64,000 nucleotides of DNA from Rickettsia typhi (GTDB lineage: Bacteria > Pseudomonadota > Alphaproteobacteria > Rickettsiales > Deianiraeaceae), in assembly GCA_945881985.1 (NCBI GenBank), contig CAMCVL010000003.1:1-64000 (forward strand), in the 5' to 3' direction. The position numbers and the translations under genes were made by a program. Below the pieces are notes generated by a model. The model saw only the letters and a program-made list of their open reading frames with translations, had not been told where the DNA came from and ran no database searches. Each line of letters opens with the position of its first letter. Within the stretch, counting starts at the first letter, position 1. Below are positions 55,779 to 64,000 of this stretch, one piece after another.

Positions 55779-56771
55779 ATGCAAAAACGCATAGCTATAG
55801 TAAAACTTACTTCAATGGGCGATGTTGCCCTTGCTGCCTTTGTGCCTCAATTGATAAAGCAATTTGCCTTAAAAGACTGCTCAATTGATTGGTTTTGCGA
55901 CCTTGATTTTGCTAGTGTAATACAAGACAATCCTTTTATTGACACAATATACCCCTTTGCAATAAGGCAGCTAAAGCGTAGCAAAAAAGGATTTTTACCA
56001 ATCTTTAATCAGTTAAGACTTGCAAAGCTAAATAATTACGATATGATTATTGACCTGCAGGGCACTCTAAAATCAGCAATCGTATCAAGGTTAATAAAAG
56101 CCAAAAGCTCTGTAATTTACGGCTTTAGCTTTAAATCGGCAAGGGAGGGTATTGCATCTGTTTTTTACAATGAAAAATATAAGATAAAATACGACCAAAA
56201 CATCGTCCGTCGCAATCTTGAGCTTGCCTGCTTTGCTCTTGGCATTGATTATGCTAACTTTAACGCCTCCTTAGATGGCTTGTTGCCGTGTCTTTATCAA
56301 GTAGATTTGCCGCAAAATTTTTTGCAGGCTAAAGAGGTAATAAGTCTTGCAAAAATACAGCTTGGGGTGCGGGATGTAATATTGCTAAATCCTTTTGCAA
56401 GCAAGACAACTAAAAATGTGCCAATTGATGCAATTGCAAATTTAATAGGCAAAAATAATGATAAACTTTTTATTTGTCATTATTATAATGAACAGCAAAA
56501 AAAAATGCTTAGCCCGTTGCTGGCAAAATCAAACTGTATTATGTTGCCAAAGCCACTTAGCATTAAGGACTTAAAGGCACTTATCATAAACAATATTGAT
56601 GCCTCCGTTGGTGCGGATAGCGGGATAAATCATTTTGCAAGCCTTTGCGGCAAAAAAAGCCTGACAGTTTTTTTTAACGACCTAGGCGAACGCAATATTT
56701 TAAAAAGCCATATCAACCTGCACTGCAAACCAGATGAGATTGAGAAAACTTTTAGTAAATTGTTTAAATGA
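55779..56771 (+). CDS. waaC: glycosyltransferase family 9, heptosyltransferase I-like
   Basis: A GT9 enzyme that probably attaches heptose to Kdo-lipid A in the LPS inner core. The 330 residues start with IAIVKLTSMGDVALAAFVPQLIKQF (compare the WaaC N-terminus, VKTSSMGDVIHT) and include MIIDLQGTLKSAIVSRL and, near the C-terminus, SVGADSGINHFASLCGKKSLTVFF, the nucleotide-sugar motif. With lpxB and lptB it indicates an LPS core. Sugar specificity is inferred from similarity to WaaC rather than WaaF. Confidence 0.85.
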   Translation: MQKRIAIVKLTSMGDVALAAFVPQLIKQFALKDCSIDWFCDLDFASVIQDNPFIDTIYPFAIRQLKRSKKGFLPIFNQLRLAKLNNYDMIIDLQGTLKSAIVSRLIKAKSSVIYGFSFKSAREGIASVFYNEKYKIKYDQNIVRRNLELACFALGIDYANFNASLDGLLPCLYQVDLPQNFLQAKEVISLAKIQLGVRDVILLNPFASKTTKNVPIDAIANLIGKNNDKLFICHYYNEQQKKMLSPLLAKSNCIMLPKPLSIKDLKALIINNIDASVGADSGINHFASLCGKKSLTVFFNDLGERNILKSHINLHCKPDEIEKTFSKLFK

Positions 56772-56806
56772 ATGAGGTTTGGGAGTGCTAAAAGTCAAAA
56801 TAATAC

Positions 56807-56834
56807 TTGACTATAAAAAGATTTTTTATAGATT
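56807..56834 (+). promoter_or_regulatory. putative tRNA-His promoter
   Basis: TTGACT (56807-56812) and TAGATT (56829-56834) are 16 bases apart, about 34 bases before the tRNA. The -35 box equals that of tRNA-Thr; the -10 is weak. Confidence 0.4.
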
Positions 56835-56867
56835 ACTATGATGTTATTTGCATTTTGTTAGCTTTGT

Positions 56868-56944
56868 GGCGGGCGTAGCTCAGTTGGTAGAGCACCAGTC
56901 TGTGGCTCTGGTGGTCGCGGGTTCAAGCCCCGTCGCTCGCCCCA
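56868..56944 (+). tRNA. tRNA-His (anticodon GTG)
   Basis: Cloverleaf with the extra 5' G-1 (56868) opposite discriminator C73, the identity element of bacterial tRNA-His. Acceptor GCGGGCG/CGCTCGC, D arm GCTC-AGTTGGTA-GAGC, anticodon stem CCAG/CTGG with GTG in the loop, T arm GCGGG-TTCAAGC-CCCGT (one G-T pair), and an encoded CCA (56942-56944). rplQ follows 37 bases later. Confidence 0.96.
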
Positions 56945-56981
56945 CTAAGTTAATTGTTATAAATATATTATTAAAGCTTAT

Positions 56982-57365
56982 ATGAGACACGGAATGAAAG
57001 GTCGTAAATTTAACAGACACAAAGGTGCAAGAGCAGCCTTGCTTAGAGCCCTTGCTACATCACTATTTACAAATGGTAAAATGGAAACAACCCTTGCAAA
57101 AGCTAAGGACATTAGGCCAGTGGTTGAAAAACTTGTTACAAGAGCAAAAGCCGGCAAGTCCAACCTAAGTGCAATCAGGGATTTATACGCTTTTTTATAC
57201 ACTAAAGATGCTGTAGAAAATGCTTTTAAATTTGCAGAAGCTAACAAAGCAAGACAAGGTGGATATTTGCGTATTTTAAAAAACGGCAAAAGGCTTGGCG
57301 ACAACGCTCCTGTTGCAATCATCAGTTTTGTTGATGGCATTGAGGGCGAAAAAGCATCTGCTTAA
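56982..57365 (+). CDS. rplQ: 50S ribosomal protein L17
   Basis: L17 sits near the exit tunnel of the large subunit. The 127 residues include the invariant start MRHGMKGRKFNRHKGARAALLRALATSLF, with the expected basic residues, and the terminal RRGDNAPVAIISFV-like segment. It is usually the last gene of the rpoA operon, but here it lies between tRNA-His and glmS with no ribosomal or polymerase gene adjacent. The start context TTAAAGCTTATATG lacks a Shine-Dalgarno site, notable for a highly expressed gene. Confidence 0.96.
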   Translation: MRHGMKGRKFNRHKGARAALLRALATSLFTNGKMETTLAKAKDIRPVVEKLVTRAKAGKSNLSAIRDLYAFLYTKDAVENAFKFAEANKARQGGYLRILKNGKRLGDNAPVAIISFVDGIEGEKASA

Positions 57366-57391
57366 TAATAACTTATTAATCCCTTAGTTTA

Positions 57392-59245
57392 ATGTGTGGC
57401 ATCGTTGGCATTGTATCCTCAAGGGATTATATTTGTGGTGATTTATTAAAATCTCTTTCAAATCTTGAATATAGAGGCTATGATTCCGTGGGTTTTTCCT
57501 ACCTAGATGCCTCAAATCAAATTACAACAATAAAGGCATCGGGCAAAATATCAAACTTTATTCAAGGTTTAAACTTTAACAATTACAAATCCAGCACTGC
57601 AATAGCTCACACAAGGTGGGCAACGCACGGTCAGGCTAGCGATGTTAATTCTCACCCGCATTCCAACGAGCTTGCATCAGTTGTGCATAATGGTATAATT
57701 GAAAACTACCTTGAGTTAAAACAGCAATTTGCAAAAGAGTTTAACTTTAAAACACAAACAGATACCGAGACAATCTTGGCACTTGTTTGCAATCAGATAA
57801 ATCAAAATAATAACATATCGCTGCCAGAGCTTGGTAAAAGCCTTTTTGCAAATCTTAAAGGTGCTTTTGCAACGGCAATTATTACAAAGAATTATCCGGA
57901 TGCAATTTTGCTTGCAAAAAATAAGTCCCCTCTTGTTATAGGGCTTGGGGATGGCGAAAACTACGCCGCAAGTGATGTTTATGCTATTTCAGAACTTACA
58001 GATCGCTTTGTGTTTTTGCAGGATGGGCAATTTGCCATTTTAAAGCATAATCAATTTGAGATTTTTGACAAAAGTGGCACAAAAATTACAAACCCAAAGG
58101 TTGAGACAATAAGCATAGCCAAATCTGCAAATACAAAAAATGGCTACGACACATACATGCTAAAAGAGATAAACGAGCAACCAAGTGTAATTGCTGCAAA
58201 TCTTGCAAAGCATATTACCCAAGATTTTGACATCAATTTTGAAAATTTAACCTTTGATTTGTCAGGCATAAAACGCATTTCTGTTGTTGCCTGCGGCACA
58301 TCTTTTTATGCCGGTGCACTTTTTAAATACTACTGCGAAAGGCTTGCAAAGCTACCAGTATCCTGCGAGATAGCATCGGAGTTTAGATATAGAGATGTGG
58401 TTTTTGAAGAGGACACTCTGTACATATTTCTATCTCAATCTGGCGAAACAGCCGATACTCTTGCCGCACTGGATTTTGTTAATCAAAATAAGGCAAAGGG
58501 CTCAAAAACACTTGGAATAGTCAATGTTGTTCTTAGCTCAATTGCAAAGGCTTGCGATGGGTTTATTGAGTGCCTATCTGGCACCGAGATAGGTGTTGCC
58601 TCAACAAAAAACTTTACAACGCAGGCAATTTGCTGCCTATTACTTGCTTACAAACTGGCTTTGCAAAAAGGCATTAAAGCTGACGCTGCAATACTTACAT
58701 CCCTTGGGTCCTTGTCCGGCAGGTTTTACACATTTTTAAACAATAAGAGCAACCTTGAATTTTTACAAGAACAATCCAAGGCTTTAGCAAAAAGTCCAAA
58801 AGTTATGTTTGTTGCTAGGTCGCTTTTATATCCAGTTGCTCTTGAGGGTGCATTAAAACTTAAGGAGTTAGCCTATATACCTACTGAGGGCATAGCTGCG
58901 GGCGAGTTAAAACATGGTCCAATTGCACTTGTGGACGAGGACTTAATATCCATCTGCCTCTTGTCCAAACTTGTGTTAAAAGACAAATCGGAATCTTCAG
59001 TGCAGGAGATTTTGGCGCGCAAAGGTAATTACATTTGCATTAGCGACTACCAGCCAAGCCAGCAAGGCGGCATAGAGCAAGCAAAAACACTAAACATATC
59101 CCAAATTGCCGATGGCTTGCACGAGCTTGTCTTGCCTCTTGTGTTTATACCTGCAGTGCAGCTTTTAAGCTACTACACCGCAAGCACGCTTGGGCTTGAT
59201 GTTGACAAGCCACGCAACTTAGCTAAGTCTGTAACTGTTGAATAA
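57392..59245 (+). CDS. glmS: glutamine:fructose-6-phosphate aminotransferase
   Basis: GlmS makes glucosamine-6-phosphate, entry point to amino-sugar synthesis. The 617 residues begin MCGIVGIV, with Cys2 as the glutaminase nucleophile, then HTRWATHG and HNGIIENYLELK. Two SIS domains follow (VVACGTSFYAGALFKY, SQSGETADTLAAL, STKNFTTQ; ARSLLYPVALEGALKLKELAYIPTEGIAAGELKHGPIALV) and end DKPRNLAKSVTVE. Full length. It works with glmM at 43378. The first codon follows CTTAGTTTA, without a Shine-Dalgarno site. Confidence 0.97.
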   Translation: MCGIVGIVSSRDYICGDLLKSLSNLEYRGYDSVGFSYLDASNQITTIKASGKISNFIQGLNFNNYKSSTAIAHTRWATHGQASDVNSHPHSNELASVVHNGIIENYLELKQQFAKEFNFKTQTDTETILALVCNQINQNNNISLPELGKSLFANLKGAFATAIITKNYPDAILLAKNKSPLVIGLGDGENYAASDVYAISELTDRFVFLQDGQFAILKHNQFEIFDKSGTKITNPKVETISIAKSANTKNGYDTYMLKEINEQPSVIAANLAKHITQDFDINFENLTFDLSGIKRISVVACGTSFYAGALFKYYCERLAKLPVSCEIASEFRYRDVVFEEDTLYIFLSQSGETADTLAALDFVNQNKAKGSKTLGIVNVVLSSIAKACDGFIECLSGTEIGVASTKNFTTQAICCLLLAYKLALQKGIKADAAILTSLGSLSGRFYTFLNNKSNLEFLQEQSKALAKSPKVMFVARSLLYPVALEGALKLKELAYIPTEGIAAGELKHGPIALVDEDLISICLLSKLVLKDKSESSVQEILARKGNYICISDYQPSQQGGIEQAKTLNISQIADGLHELVLPLVFIPAVQLLSYYTASTLGLDVDKPRNLAKSVTVE

Positions 59246-59251
59246 TTTGAT

Positions 59252-59761
59252 ATGCCAGTACTGGTTAAAAAATGGCTTTTTATTAGCCTTTTACTTTGCA
59301 CCGCTTTTGCTTGGCAAATTAGCCCCCTTGGCGTTTTTAACTACAATTTTGCCATACACTTTGTTTTTATTGCAATTTTTTTTGTTAGCGTTTATCTTGA
59401 AACCCAAATACCAAACTCAATCCTCATAACAATAGGCTTACTGCTTGACCTAATACTGCACGGCGTGCTATTTGAAAATGCTTTTTTATTTATTTTGCTT
59501 GGCTTTGTCTTAAATTTTTATGTCAAAAATCTTGAGCTTCATAGGCAATATGTGGTTCATATAGTAAGCCTTACTGCAAGCCTTACTGCTTTTTTTGCTG
59601 TAAAAACAATCTTTGACCTAATGTTTAATGCGGAACATGTATCTGTGCTTATGTGCCTTAAAAGCCTGATTTTTACATCTTTATTTTATGCAATATCATT
59701 GCCGGCATTGCAAAGTTTTTATAATTTTGTAATTAAAAGAAGGGGCGTTATATCAAGATAA
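59252..59761 (+). CDS. MreD-like rod-shape membrane protein
   Basis: A 169-residue hydrophobic protein with about five transmembrane helices, the size and topology of MreD, which works with MreB and MreC in wall elongation. The middle segment PNSILITIGLLLDLILHGVLFENAFLFILLGFVL resembles the conserved MreD region (xxGLxxDxxxGxPLGxxAL). MreB is encoded at 20590, and no mreC is seen. It starts six bases after glmS. The family call is reasonable but rests on one degenerate motif plus topology. Confidence 0.55.
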   Translation: MPVLVKKWLFISLLLCTAFAWQISPLGVFNYNFAIHFVFIAIFFVSVYLETQIPNSILITIGLLLDLILHGVLFENAFLFILLGFVLNFYVKNLELHRQYVVHIVSLTASLTAFFAVKTIFDLMFNAEHVSVLMCLKSLIFTSLFYAISLPALQSFYNFVIKRRGVISR

Positions 59762-59776
59762 TTTGTATTATAAAAA

Positions 59777-60301
59777 ATGGAACGCAGCGTAGTATTTGGC
59801 AAAATTATCGCAACTCACGGAGTGAAAGGTGCTTTTGTTGCAGAGGTGTACTTTGAAAACCCAGAAAATTACATCCTTAAAAACAAGATATTTTACTATC
59901 AAAAACTCATACCTCTTACAATACTTGGTCGCAAACCGCAGGATAAGCTAATTTTAACTAGCCCCTTGGTTGACACGGTTGAAAAGGCAAAACTCATGGT
60001 GGGCAAAAACCTGCACTGCAAGCGTAGCCAAATGCAGCACGAGCAAAAACCGGGCGAATACTTAGTTGCGGACTTAGTGGGGCTTATTGTGTATAGCCAG
60101 TCCCACGACAAGATACTTGGCAAGGTTAAGGATGTAATTAGTTACAGCGGCGACATATTGCTTGAAATTGAGATTGAAAACACAAAATCCAACACCGTCA
60201 CCCAGCAATATGTAATCTTTAGCGACAAATACATTGAGGATGTCAACATTGAAAGACGCTATATTGTGTTAAAACATAATGACGACATTATTGAAGGTTA
60301 G
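59777..60301 (+). CDS. rimM: 16S rRNA processing protein RimM
   Basis: RimM binds ribosomal protein S19 and helps mature the head of the 30S subunit. The 174 residues include the N-terminal [25 protein letters not shown] (a form of the GxIxxxHGxxGExxV motif), [36 protein letters not shown] and a PRC-barrel C-terminal half ending in [16 protein letters not shown]. It begins 15 bases after the MreD-like gene and ends two bases before dusB. Confidence 0.92.
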   Translation: MERSVVFGKIIATHGVKGAFVAEVYFENPENYILKNKIFYYQKLIPLTILGRKPQDKLILTSPLVDTVEKAKLMVGKNLHCKRSQMQHEQKPGEYLVADLVGLIVYSQSHDKILGKVKDVISYSGDILLEIEIENTKSNTVTQQYVIFSDKYIEDVNIERRYIVLKHNDDIIEG

Positions 60302-60303
60302 CT

Positions 60304-61293
60304 ATGCAAGATGCTTCAATAAAACCAATACAAATTGGGGGCGTGCGTATTGATGTGCCCGTGTATCTTGCACCAATGACCGCGGTTACTGACCAGCCCT
60401 TTAGAAAAATCGCCCACAAACTTGGGGTAAAAATTGCCGTGAGCGAGATGATAGCCGCAAGAGCCATGGTGCTGCAAACCAGAGCCTCCTTGCAAAAAGC
60501 AAGCGTGATTAAATACTCGCCAAACATTCCGTCAATCGTGCAGATTGCCGGCTGCGAGCCGGAGATAATGGCGGAGGCTGCAAAGTGGAACGAGGATCAG
60601 GGTGCCGACATAATAGACATCAACTTTGGTTGTCCCGTTAAAAAAGTTGTTAATGGTAATGCAGGCTCGGCACTGATGAAAAACCCAGAACTTGCAACAA
60701 AAATCGCCGAGACAGTGGCTAAGGCGGTAAAAATCCCAGTAACCGTCAAGATGCGTATGGGATGGGATTTTAACAATTTAAACGCCCCAATTTTGGCAAA
60801 GATGCTTGAGGGAGTTGGGGTTAAAGCCTTAACGATTCACGGTCGCACACGCAGCCAGCTTTACGACGGCGTGGCAGACTGGGCATTTGTGAAAAAGGTA
60901 AAGCAAAGCGTTGCCATACCTGTGATAGTCAACGGCGACATTAAAACATTTGAGGATGCAAAGAATGCACTCTGTTTAAGCGGGGCGGACGGACTAATGA
61001 TAGGGCGTGCCTGCTATGGCAAGCCATGGATAACCAAGGACATATCGGAGAGCTTTTTACAAAATCAGGAAGTTAAAACAACCATGTCTCCAGCAGAGCT
61101 TTGCAGCATAGTTATGGAGCACATAGACGAAATGTATGCCTTTTACGGCTCAAAGGAAGGTGTGCTACTTGCAAAAAAACATATATCTTGGTATAGCAAG
61201 GGCATAGAGGGCGGCGGCGAGTTTAGGGCAATGATTAATCTGGAAAACGACCCGCAAAAATTTAGAATTGAGGTTTTGCAATTTTTTAGTTAA
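60304..61293 (+). CDS. tRNA-dihydrouridine synthase (DusB-like)
   Basis: FMN-dependent enzyme reducing uridines in tRNA D-loops. The 329-residue TIM barrel shows [46 protein letters not shown] (the family signature with the active-site Cys), [37 protein letters not shown] and [15 protein letters not shown]. This text is closest to the DusB/NifR3 branch. The ATG follows rimM after two bases; the GAAGGT before it belongs to the rimM coding end. Confidence 0.92.
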   Translation: MQDASIKPIQIGGVRIDVPVYLAPMTAVTDQPFRKIAHKLGVKIAVSEMIAARAMVLQTRASLQKASVIKYSPNIPSIVQIAGCEPEIMAEAAKWNEDQGADIIDINFGCPVKKVVNGNAGSALMKNPELATKIAETVAKAVKIPVTVKMRMGWDFNNLNAPILAKMLEGVGVKALTIHGRTRSQLYDGVADWAFVKKVKQSVAIPVIVNGDIKTFEDAKNALCLSGADGLMIGRACYGKPWITKDISESFLQNQEVKTTMSPAELCSIVMEHIDEMYAFYGSKEGVLLAKKHISWYSKGIEGGGEFRAMINLENDPQKFRIEVLQFFS

Positions 61294-61416
61294 TTTTATT
61301 AGATTACATATTTCGCAAAACCACGAACTAACTAAAAGCCTTGTAAATCCAAGATGAAATAAATAAAAAAATCTTTTAATTGTTTAATCTTTTTTCTTGA
61401 TTTTCTACATATCGTT

Positions 61417-61629
61417 ATGCAATATCTTGTTGAGAATATAGGTGGTTATTTTGGATTGTTCAAAAGAAGAATGAAGGGAATTTGTCAGTATTGCAAATCT
61501 CAACGCTTAACAAGATATTTATGTGAATTTGACATTGGATACAACGGGAGAGAGTTGGGCGATGCCAATAGAGCGGTTGAAATAATTGCAAATGCCTCTA
61601 GTAAAAGATTAAATATAAAAGGATTTTAG
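61417..61629 (+). pseudogene. C-terminal remnant of an IS1595-type transposase
   Basis: A 70-residue frame reading YFGLFKRRMKGICQYCKSQR and YLCEFDIGYNGRELGDANRA. It aligns by eye with the end of IS1595-type transposases (typically VEGYFSIFKRGMKGxYQHC ... HRYLAEFDFRYNNR ... RA ... KGKRLxY). It differs from the intact transposase at 37474 and belongs to another subgroup. The catalytic N-terminal part is missing. It lies just upstream of the dcm/HNH pair, suggesting that those genes came with or next to a transposon. Confidence 0.65.
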
Positions 61630-61639
61630 TTGCTTAATT

Positions 61640-62704
61640 ATGAATAAAATTAATATTGCGACAGTATTTAGTGGAATAGGAAGTGTAGAACACGCTTTGC
61701 ATAGATTAGATATTGCTCACGATATTATTTTTGCTTGTGATATTGATAAATACTGCAAACAGACATATTTTGAGAATTTTAAAATAAATGAAAATCAATG
61801 GTATAATGATGTCAAAACAATTGATGGCAAGAAATATAATGGAAAGATAGATTTATTTGTTGGCGGAAGTCCTTGCCAATCTTTTTCAATGGTTGGCAAA
61901 AGAAAAGGGCTTGATGACGATAGAGGAAATTTGTTTTTTGAATTTGCAAGACTTGTTGATGAAATCAAGCCAAAGGTATTTATTTTTGAAAATGTAAAAG
62001 GTTTATTATCACATAATAGTGGTAAAACTTGGATAACGATTGAAAATAGAATAAAAGAACTAGGTTATAAATATCATAAACAAGTTTTGAATGCAAAAAA
62101 TTATGGAATACCACAGAACCGTGAGAGGCTTTTTGTTGTTGGCTTCTTAGAAGAGCAAAAATTTGAATTTCCAAAGCCAATTCCACTTGAAATAACAATG
62201 CAAGATTTACTAATTGACAATCCTGATGCAAAATATTTCTTGCCTGAAAAAGGAGTTAAGTTTGTAAGTGATGAGAAAAATCTTAATAAGAAATATACTC
62301 AAATTGATGGAAAGATTGCATTATGTCAAAAAAGAAATCAACAATTTAATTGGCATGGGGACTTTGTAATGGATAAATACTTTTTATCTGAAAAAGTTAA
62401 AAACTATGTTTTAGCAAGTGGAACTGGTGATTTTTATTCAAAACCTGAAACAGATTTAGAGATTGCAAGACCTCTATTATCAACTATGGCAAAAATGCAC
62501 AGGGCTGGAGTTGATAATTATATCACAAGAGGCGACAAATTACGCAAATTAACCCCTAGGGAATGCTTAAGATTAATGGGTTTTAGTGATGACTTTAAGA
62601 TAGTTGTTAGCGATACACAAGCTTATAAACAGGCAGGCAATACAATCGTTGTTGATGTTTTAGTAAATTTATTAAAATCTATCTATGGAAACAAAGAAAG
62701 TTAA
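61640..62704 (+). CDS. DNA (cytosine-5-)-methyltransferase of a type II system
   Basis: C5-cytosine methyltransferase protecting DNA from its partner nuclease. The 354 residues contain motif I TVFSGIGSVEHAL (8-20), the catalytic motif IV GGSPCQSFSMVGKR with Cys79, motif VI FIFENVKGLLSH, motif VIII NAKNYGIPQNRERLFVVGF, a target-recognition stretch (about 180-310), and motifs IX-X (RKLTPRECLRLMGF, QAGNTIVVDVLVNLL). The last 20 bases overlap the HNH nuclease gene, so the two form a restriction-modification operon. Recognition sequence cannot be read. Confidence 0.95.
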   Translation: MNKINIATVFSGIGSVEHALHRLDIAHDIIFACDIDKYCKQTYFENFKINENQWYNDVKTIDGKKYNGKIDLFVGGSPCQSFSMVGKRKGLDDDRGNLFFEFARLVDEIKPKVFIFENVKGLLSHNSGKTWITIENRIKELGYKYHKQVLNAKNYGIPQNRERLFVVGFLEEQKFEFPKPIPLEITMQDLLIDNPDAKYFLPEKGVKFVSDEKNLNKKYTQIDGKIALCQKRNQQFNWHGDFVMDKYFLSEKVKNYVLASGTGDFYSKPETDLEIARPLLSTMAKMHRAGVDNYITRGDKLRKLTPRECLRLMGFSDDFKIVVSDTQAYKQAGNTIVVDVLVNLLKSIYGNKES

Positions 62705-63671
62705 TATAGATGGAGATTTATATTTTGTAATAGATGTTAAAAATGTAGCTATAGCCGACTCTTTTGTTTTAGCTAATAAATTAAGGTGCACAACAGGACA
62801 CGGAGAGGCAAGACTTTATACCGGTTCAGTCAAAACAGATTATGATTTTTTTAATAATTTTCAAAACATAAAATGTCTATTTTATAAAAATCATTTATTA
62901 TCATATTTAGATGATGCAAAAGTTGAATATCAAGAGCAAAGTCAAGCATACAGAACAGATATTTCCGATTCTTGGATGAAGTATAAAGATGCCCTGAGAG
63001 CACAGGAAAATAAAATATTCTTTACTATAGAAGATGCAAATGGAGAAAAAGATAAATCAAGATTTTACATTAGGTCAAATGACAAGATTTACGAATCTTT
63101 CAGAAAAATAATTTTGCCTATAGTGACAAAGTTATCAATCCTTAAGCTTATTAATGACAAAGGAGAAATATTTTATCTATTTAGACCGTTTGTAGATCTT
63201 TTTGAAGATTCAAGAGATATTATTGAAAAAATAGAAACTGAAATTAGTGATTCAGATTTAAAAAAAACAACAAAAGAAATTATTATTCAAGCAAGAATAG
63301 GACAGGGAAAATACAGACAAGATATTATAAAAGAATTAGCTCATTGTATTATAACAAATGTTGATGATACAAAGCTACTTGTGGCAAGTCATATTAAGCC
63401 TTGGGCAAAATGTGATTCAAATCAAGAAAGAATTGATAAATATAATGGACTATTATTGACTCCGACTTACGATAAGCTATTTGATAACGGTTTAATTACA
63501 ATAGAAAAATTAAATAAGAATGAAAATGCTAAAATATTAATTTCTCCGTACCTGTCAGAATACAATATTGCAAGACTTCAAATTCCATTAGAATGTCAAT
63601 TAAATTTCAATATCAAAAGATGTGAATATTTAGAATATCACAAGAAAAACATTTTTAAATCATTAAATTAA
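62685..63671 (+). CDS. HNH-family type II restriction endonuclease
   Basis: A 328-residue nuclease paired with the overlapping cytosine methyltransferase. The N-terminal two thirds carry no motif I know. The C-terminal domain is a clear HNH_2-type fold: ARIGQGKYRQDII (203-215), CIIT, LLVASHIKPWAK (231-242) with the metal-site His, and KYNGLLLTPTYDKLFDNGLITI (252-273). This arrangement is standard for HNH restriction enzymes next to Dcm-type methyltransferases. Both genes look intact. Confidence 0.88.
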   Translation: METKKVNIDGDLYFVIDVKNVAIADSFVLANKLRCTTGHGEARLYTGSVKTDYDFFNNFQNIKCLFYKNHLLSYLDDAKVEYQEQSQAYRTDISDSWMKYKDALRAQENKIFFTIEDANGEKDKSRFYIRSNDKIYESFRKIILPIVTKLSILKLINDKGEIFYLFRPFVDLFEDSRDIIEKIETEISDSDLKKTTKEIIIQARIGQGKYRQDIIKELAHCIITNVDDTKLLVASHIKPWAKCDSNQERIDKYNGLLLTPTYDKLFDNGLITIEKLNKNENAKILISPYLSEYNIARLQIPLECQLNFNIKRCEYLEYHKKNIFKSLN

Positions 63672-63819
63672 TATGAAAACACCAATCAAAAAACAAAAAA
63701 ATACAAAGAAAAAATGCATAAAACTATCAAAAATTTAAATGAGTAAAAATCTGATGACATTTGATTGTTTTATGAATAGTGATTTTGTAAATTATATAAT
63801 CTAGTAATTTTAATAAAAT

Positions 63820-64000
63820 ATGCTAAGCAATCTATTGCAATTTTGCAAAAACAAACTTTTTAAAAACCAAAACCCATTACAGCACCTTAATGCAAAGCTT
63901 AAGCTGCAATGCAGCCTTTGGTTTTTTACCTTAATCTACCTTTTGTTTGTGATGATTTTTAGTAACACAAATTTTTGGGGCACTTTGTATATTTTAAACA
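63820..64000 (+). CDS. membrane protein, N-terminal part only
   Basis: An open frame from ATG at 63820 that continues past the window end (60 complete codons seen). It starts with a Lys/Asn/Gln-rich stretch (NLLQFCKNKLFKNQNP) followed by a hydrophobic helix (CSLWFFTLIYLLFVMIFS). Not recognisable from this piece. TATAAT at 63795-63800 could be part of its promoter. The preceding 148 bases hold no other gene. Confidence 0.5.
   Translation, partial: MLSNLLQFCKNKLFKNQNPLQHLNAKLKLQCSLWFFTLIYLLFVMIFSNTNFWGTLYILN

Overview
The window looks like chromosome from an AT-rich (by eye about one third G+C) alphaproteobacterium of the order Rickettsiales. Evidence: a lone 16S rRNA gene with no 23S or 5S gene nearby; an alphaproteobacterial 16S sequence; a scattered, short-operon gene order (lone nuoD, secD without secF, rplQ apart from other ribosomal genes); an orphan HK97-type prohead protease; and small outer-membrane beta-barrel proteins. 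Unlike classical intracellular Rickettsiales it carries amino-acid and cofactor genes (trpA, argB, a tyrA-like gene, hisZ-like, hisN-like, bioB, ribD, folK, thyX) and LPS genes (lpxB, lptB, a waaC-like gene). That mix would suit an extracellular or ectoparasitic lineage such as Deianiraeaceae. The family assignment is inference.

Layout. 1-9.2 kb: partial thyX, a small orphan gene, purB, the leftward cluster efp-hisZ-tauE-lptB-folK, ppiD, and an orphan prohead protease. 9.2-13.5 kb: 16S rRNA with its promoter and a 19-bp processing stem, followed at once by a GmrSD-like restriction gene and a decayed stretch. 13.5-19.1 kb: nuoD, two beta-barrel proteins, mlaE and an Mrp-like antiporter subunit. 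19.3-23.3 kb, leftward: SPOR protein, plsC, mreB, a lipoprotein and tyrA. 23.4-31.8 kb: amino-acid symporter, dciA, acyl-CoA ligase, tRNA-Thr, ABC ATPase, hisN-like phosphatase, CCA-adding enzyme and a membrane glycosyltransferase. 31.7-35.7 kb: bioB-ribD, repeats, a Fic remnant and hisS. 35.7-38.5 kb: a complete IS1595-type element with a DNA methyltransferase as cargo. 38.6-45.2 kb: trhO, trpA and an rluD-type gene rightward; greA-glmM-OMP-lpxB leftward. 45.5-61.3 kb, rightward: an orphan low-complexity protein, clpX, an M48 protease, secY, murD, argB, lepB, secD, a heptosyltransferase, tRNA-His, rplQ, glmS, mreD, rimM and dusB. 61.4-64 kb: an IS remnant, a type II restriction-modification pair (dcm plus HNH nuclease) and the start of a further membrane-protein gene.

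Two observations stand out. First, the 16S gene lacks the anti-Shine-Dalgarno sequence. After an intact helix 45 it reads GGATTATTAATAAC where GGATCACCTCCTTA is expected. The genes in the window likewise show essentially no Shine-Dalgarno sites; starts are preceded by T/A-rich stretches. Second, the 2.74-kb element at 35745-38486 has matching inverted ends and a perfect 8-bp target duplication. Beside its transposase it carries a methyltransferase-nuclease gene interrupted at a run of eight G residues. One more G would restore a 558-residue protein, so this looks like a phase-variable restriction or modification gene carried by a simple insertion sequence. With the GmrSD-like gene and the dcm/HNH pair, the window holds three DNA restriction or modification loci, two of them next to transposon or decayed sequence.
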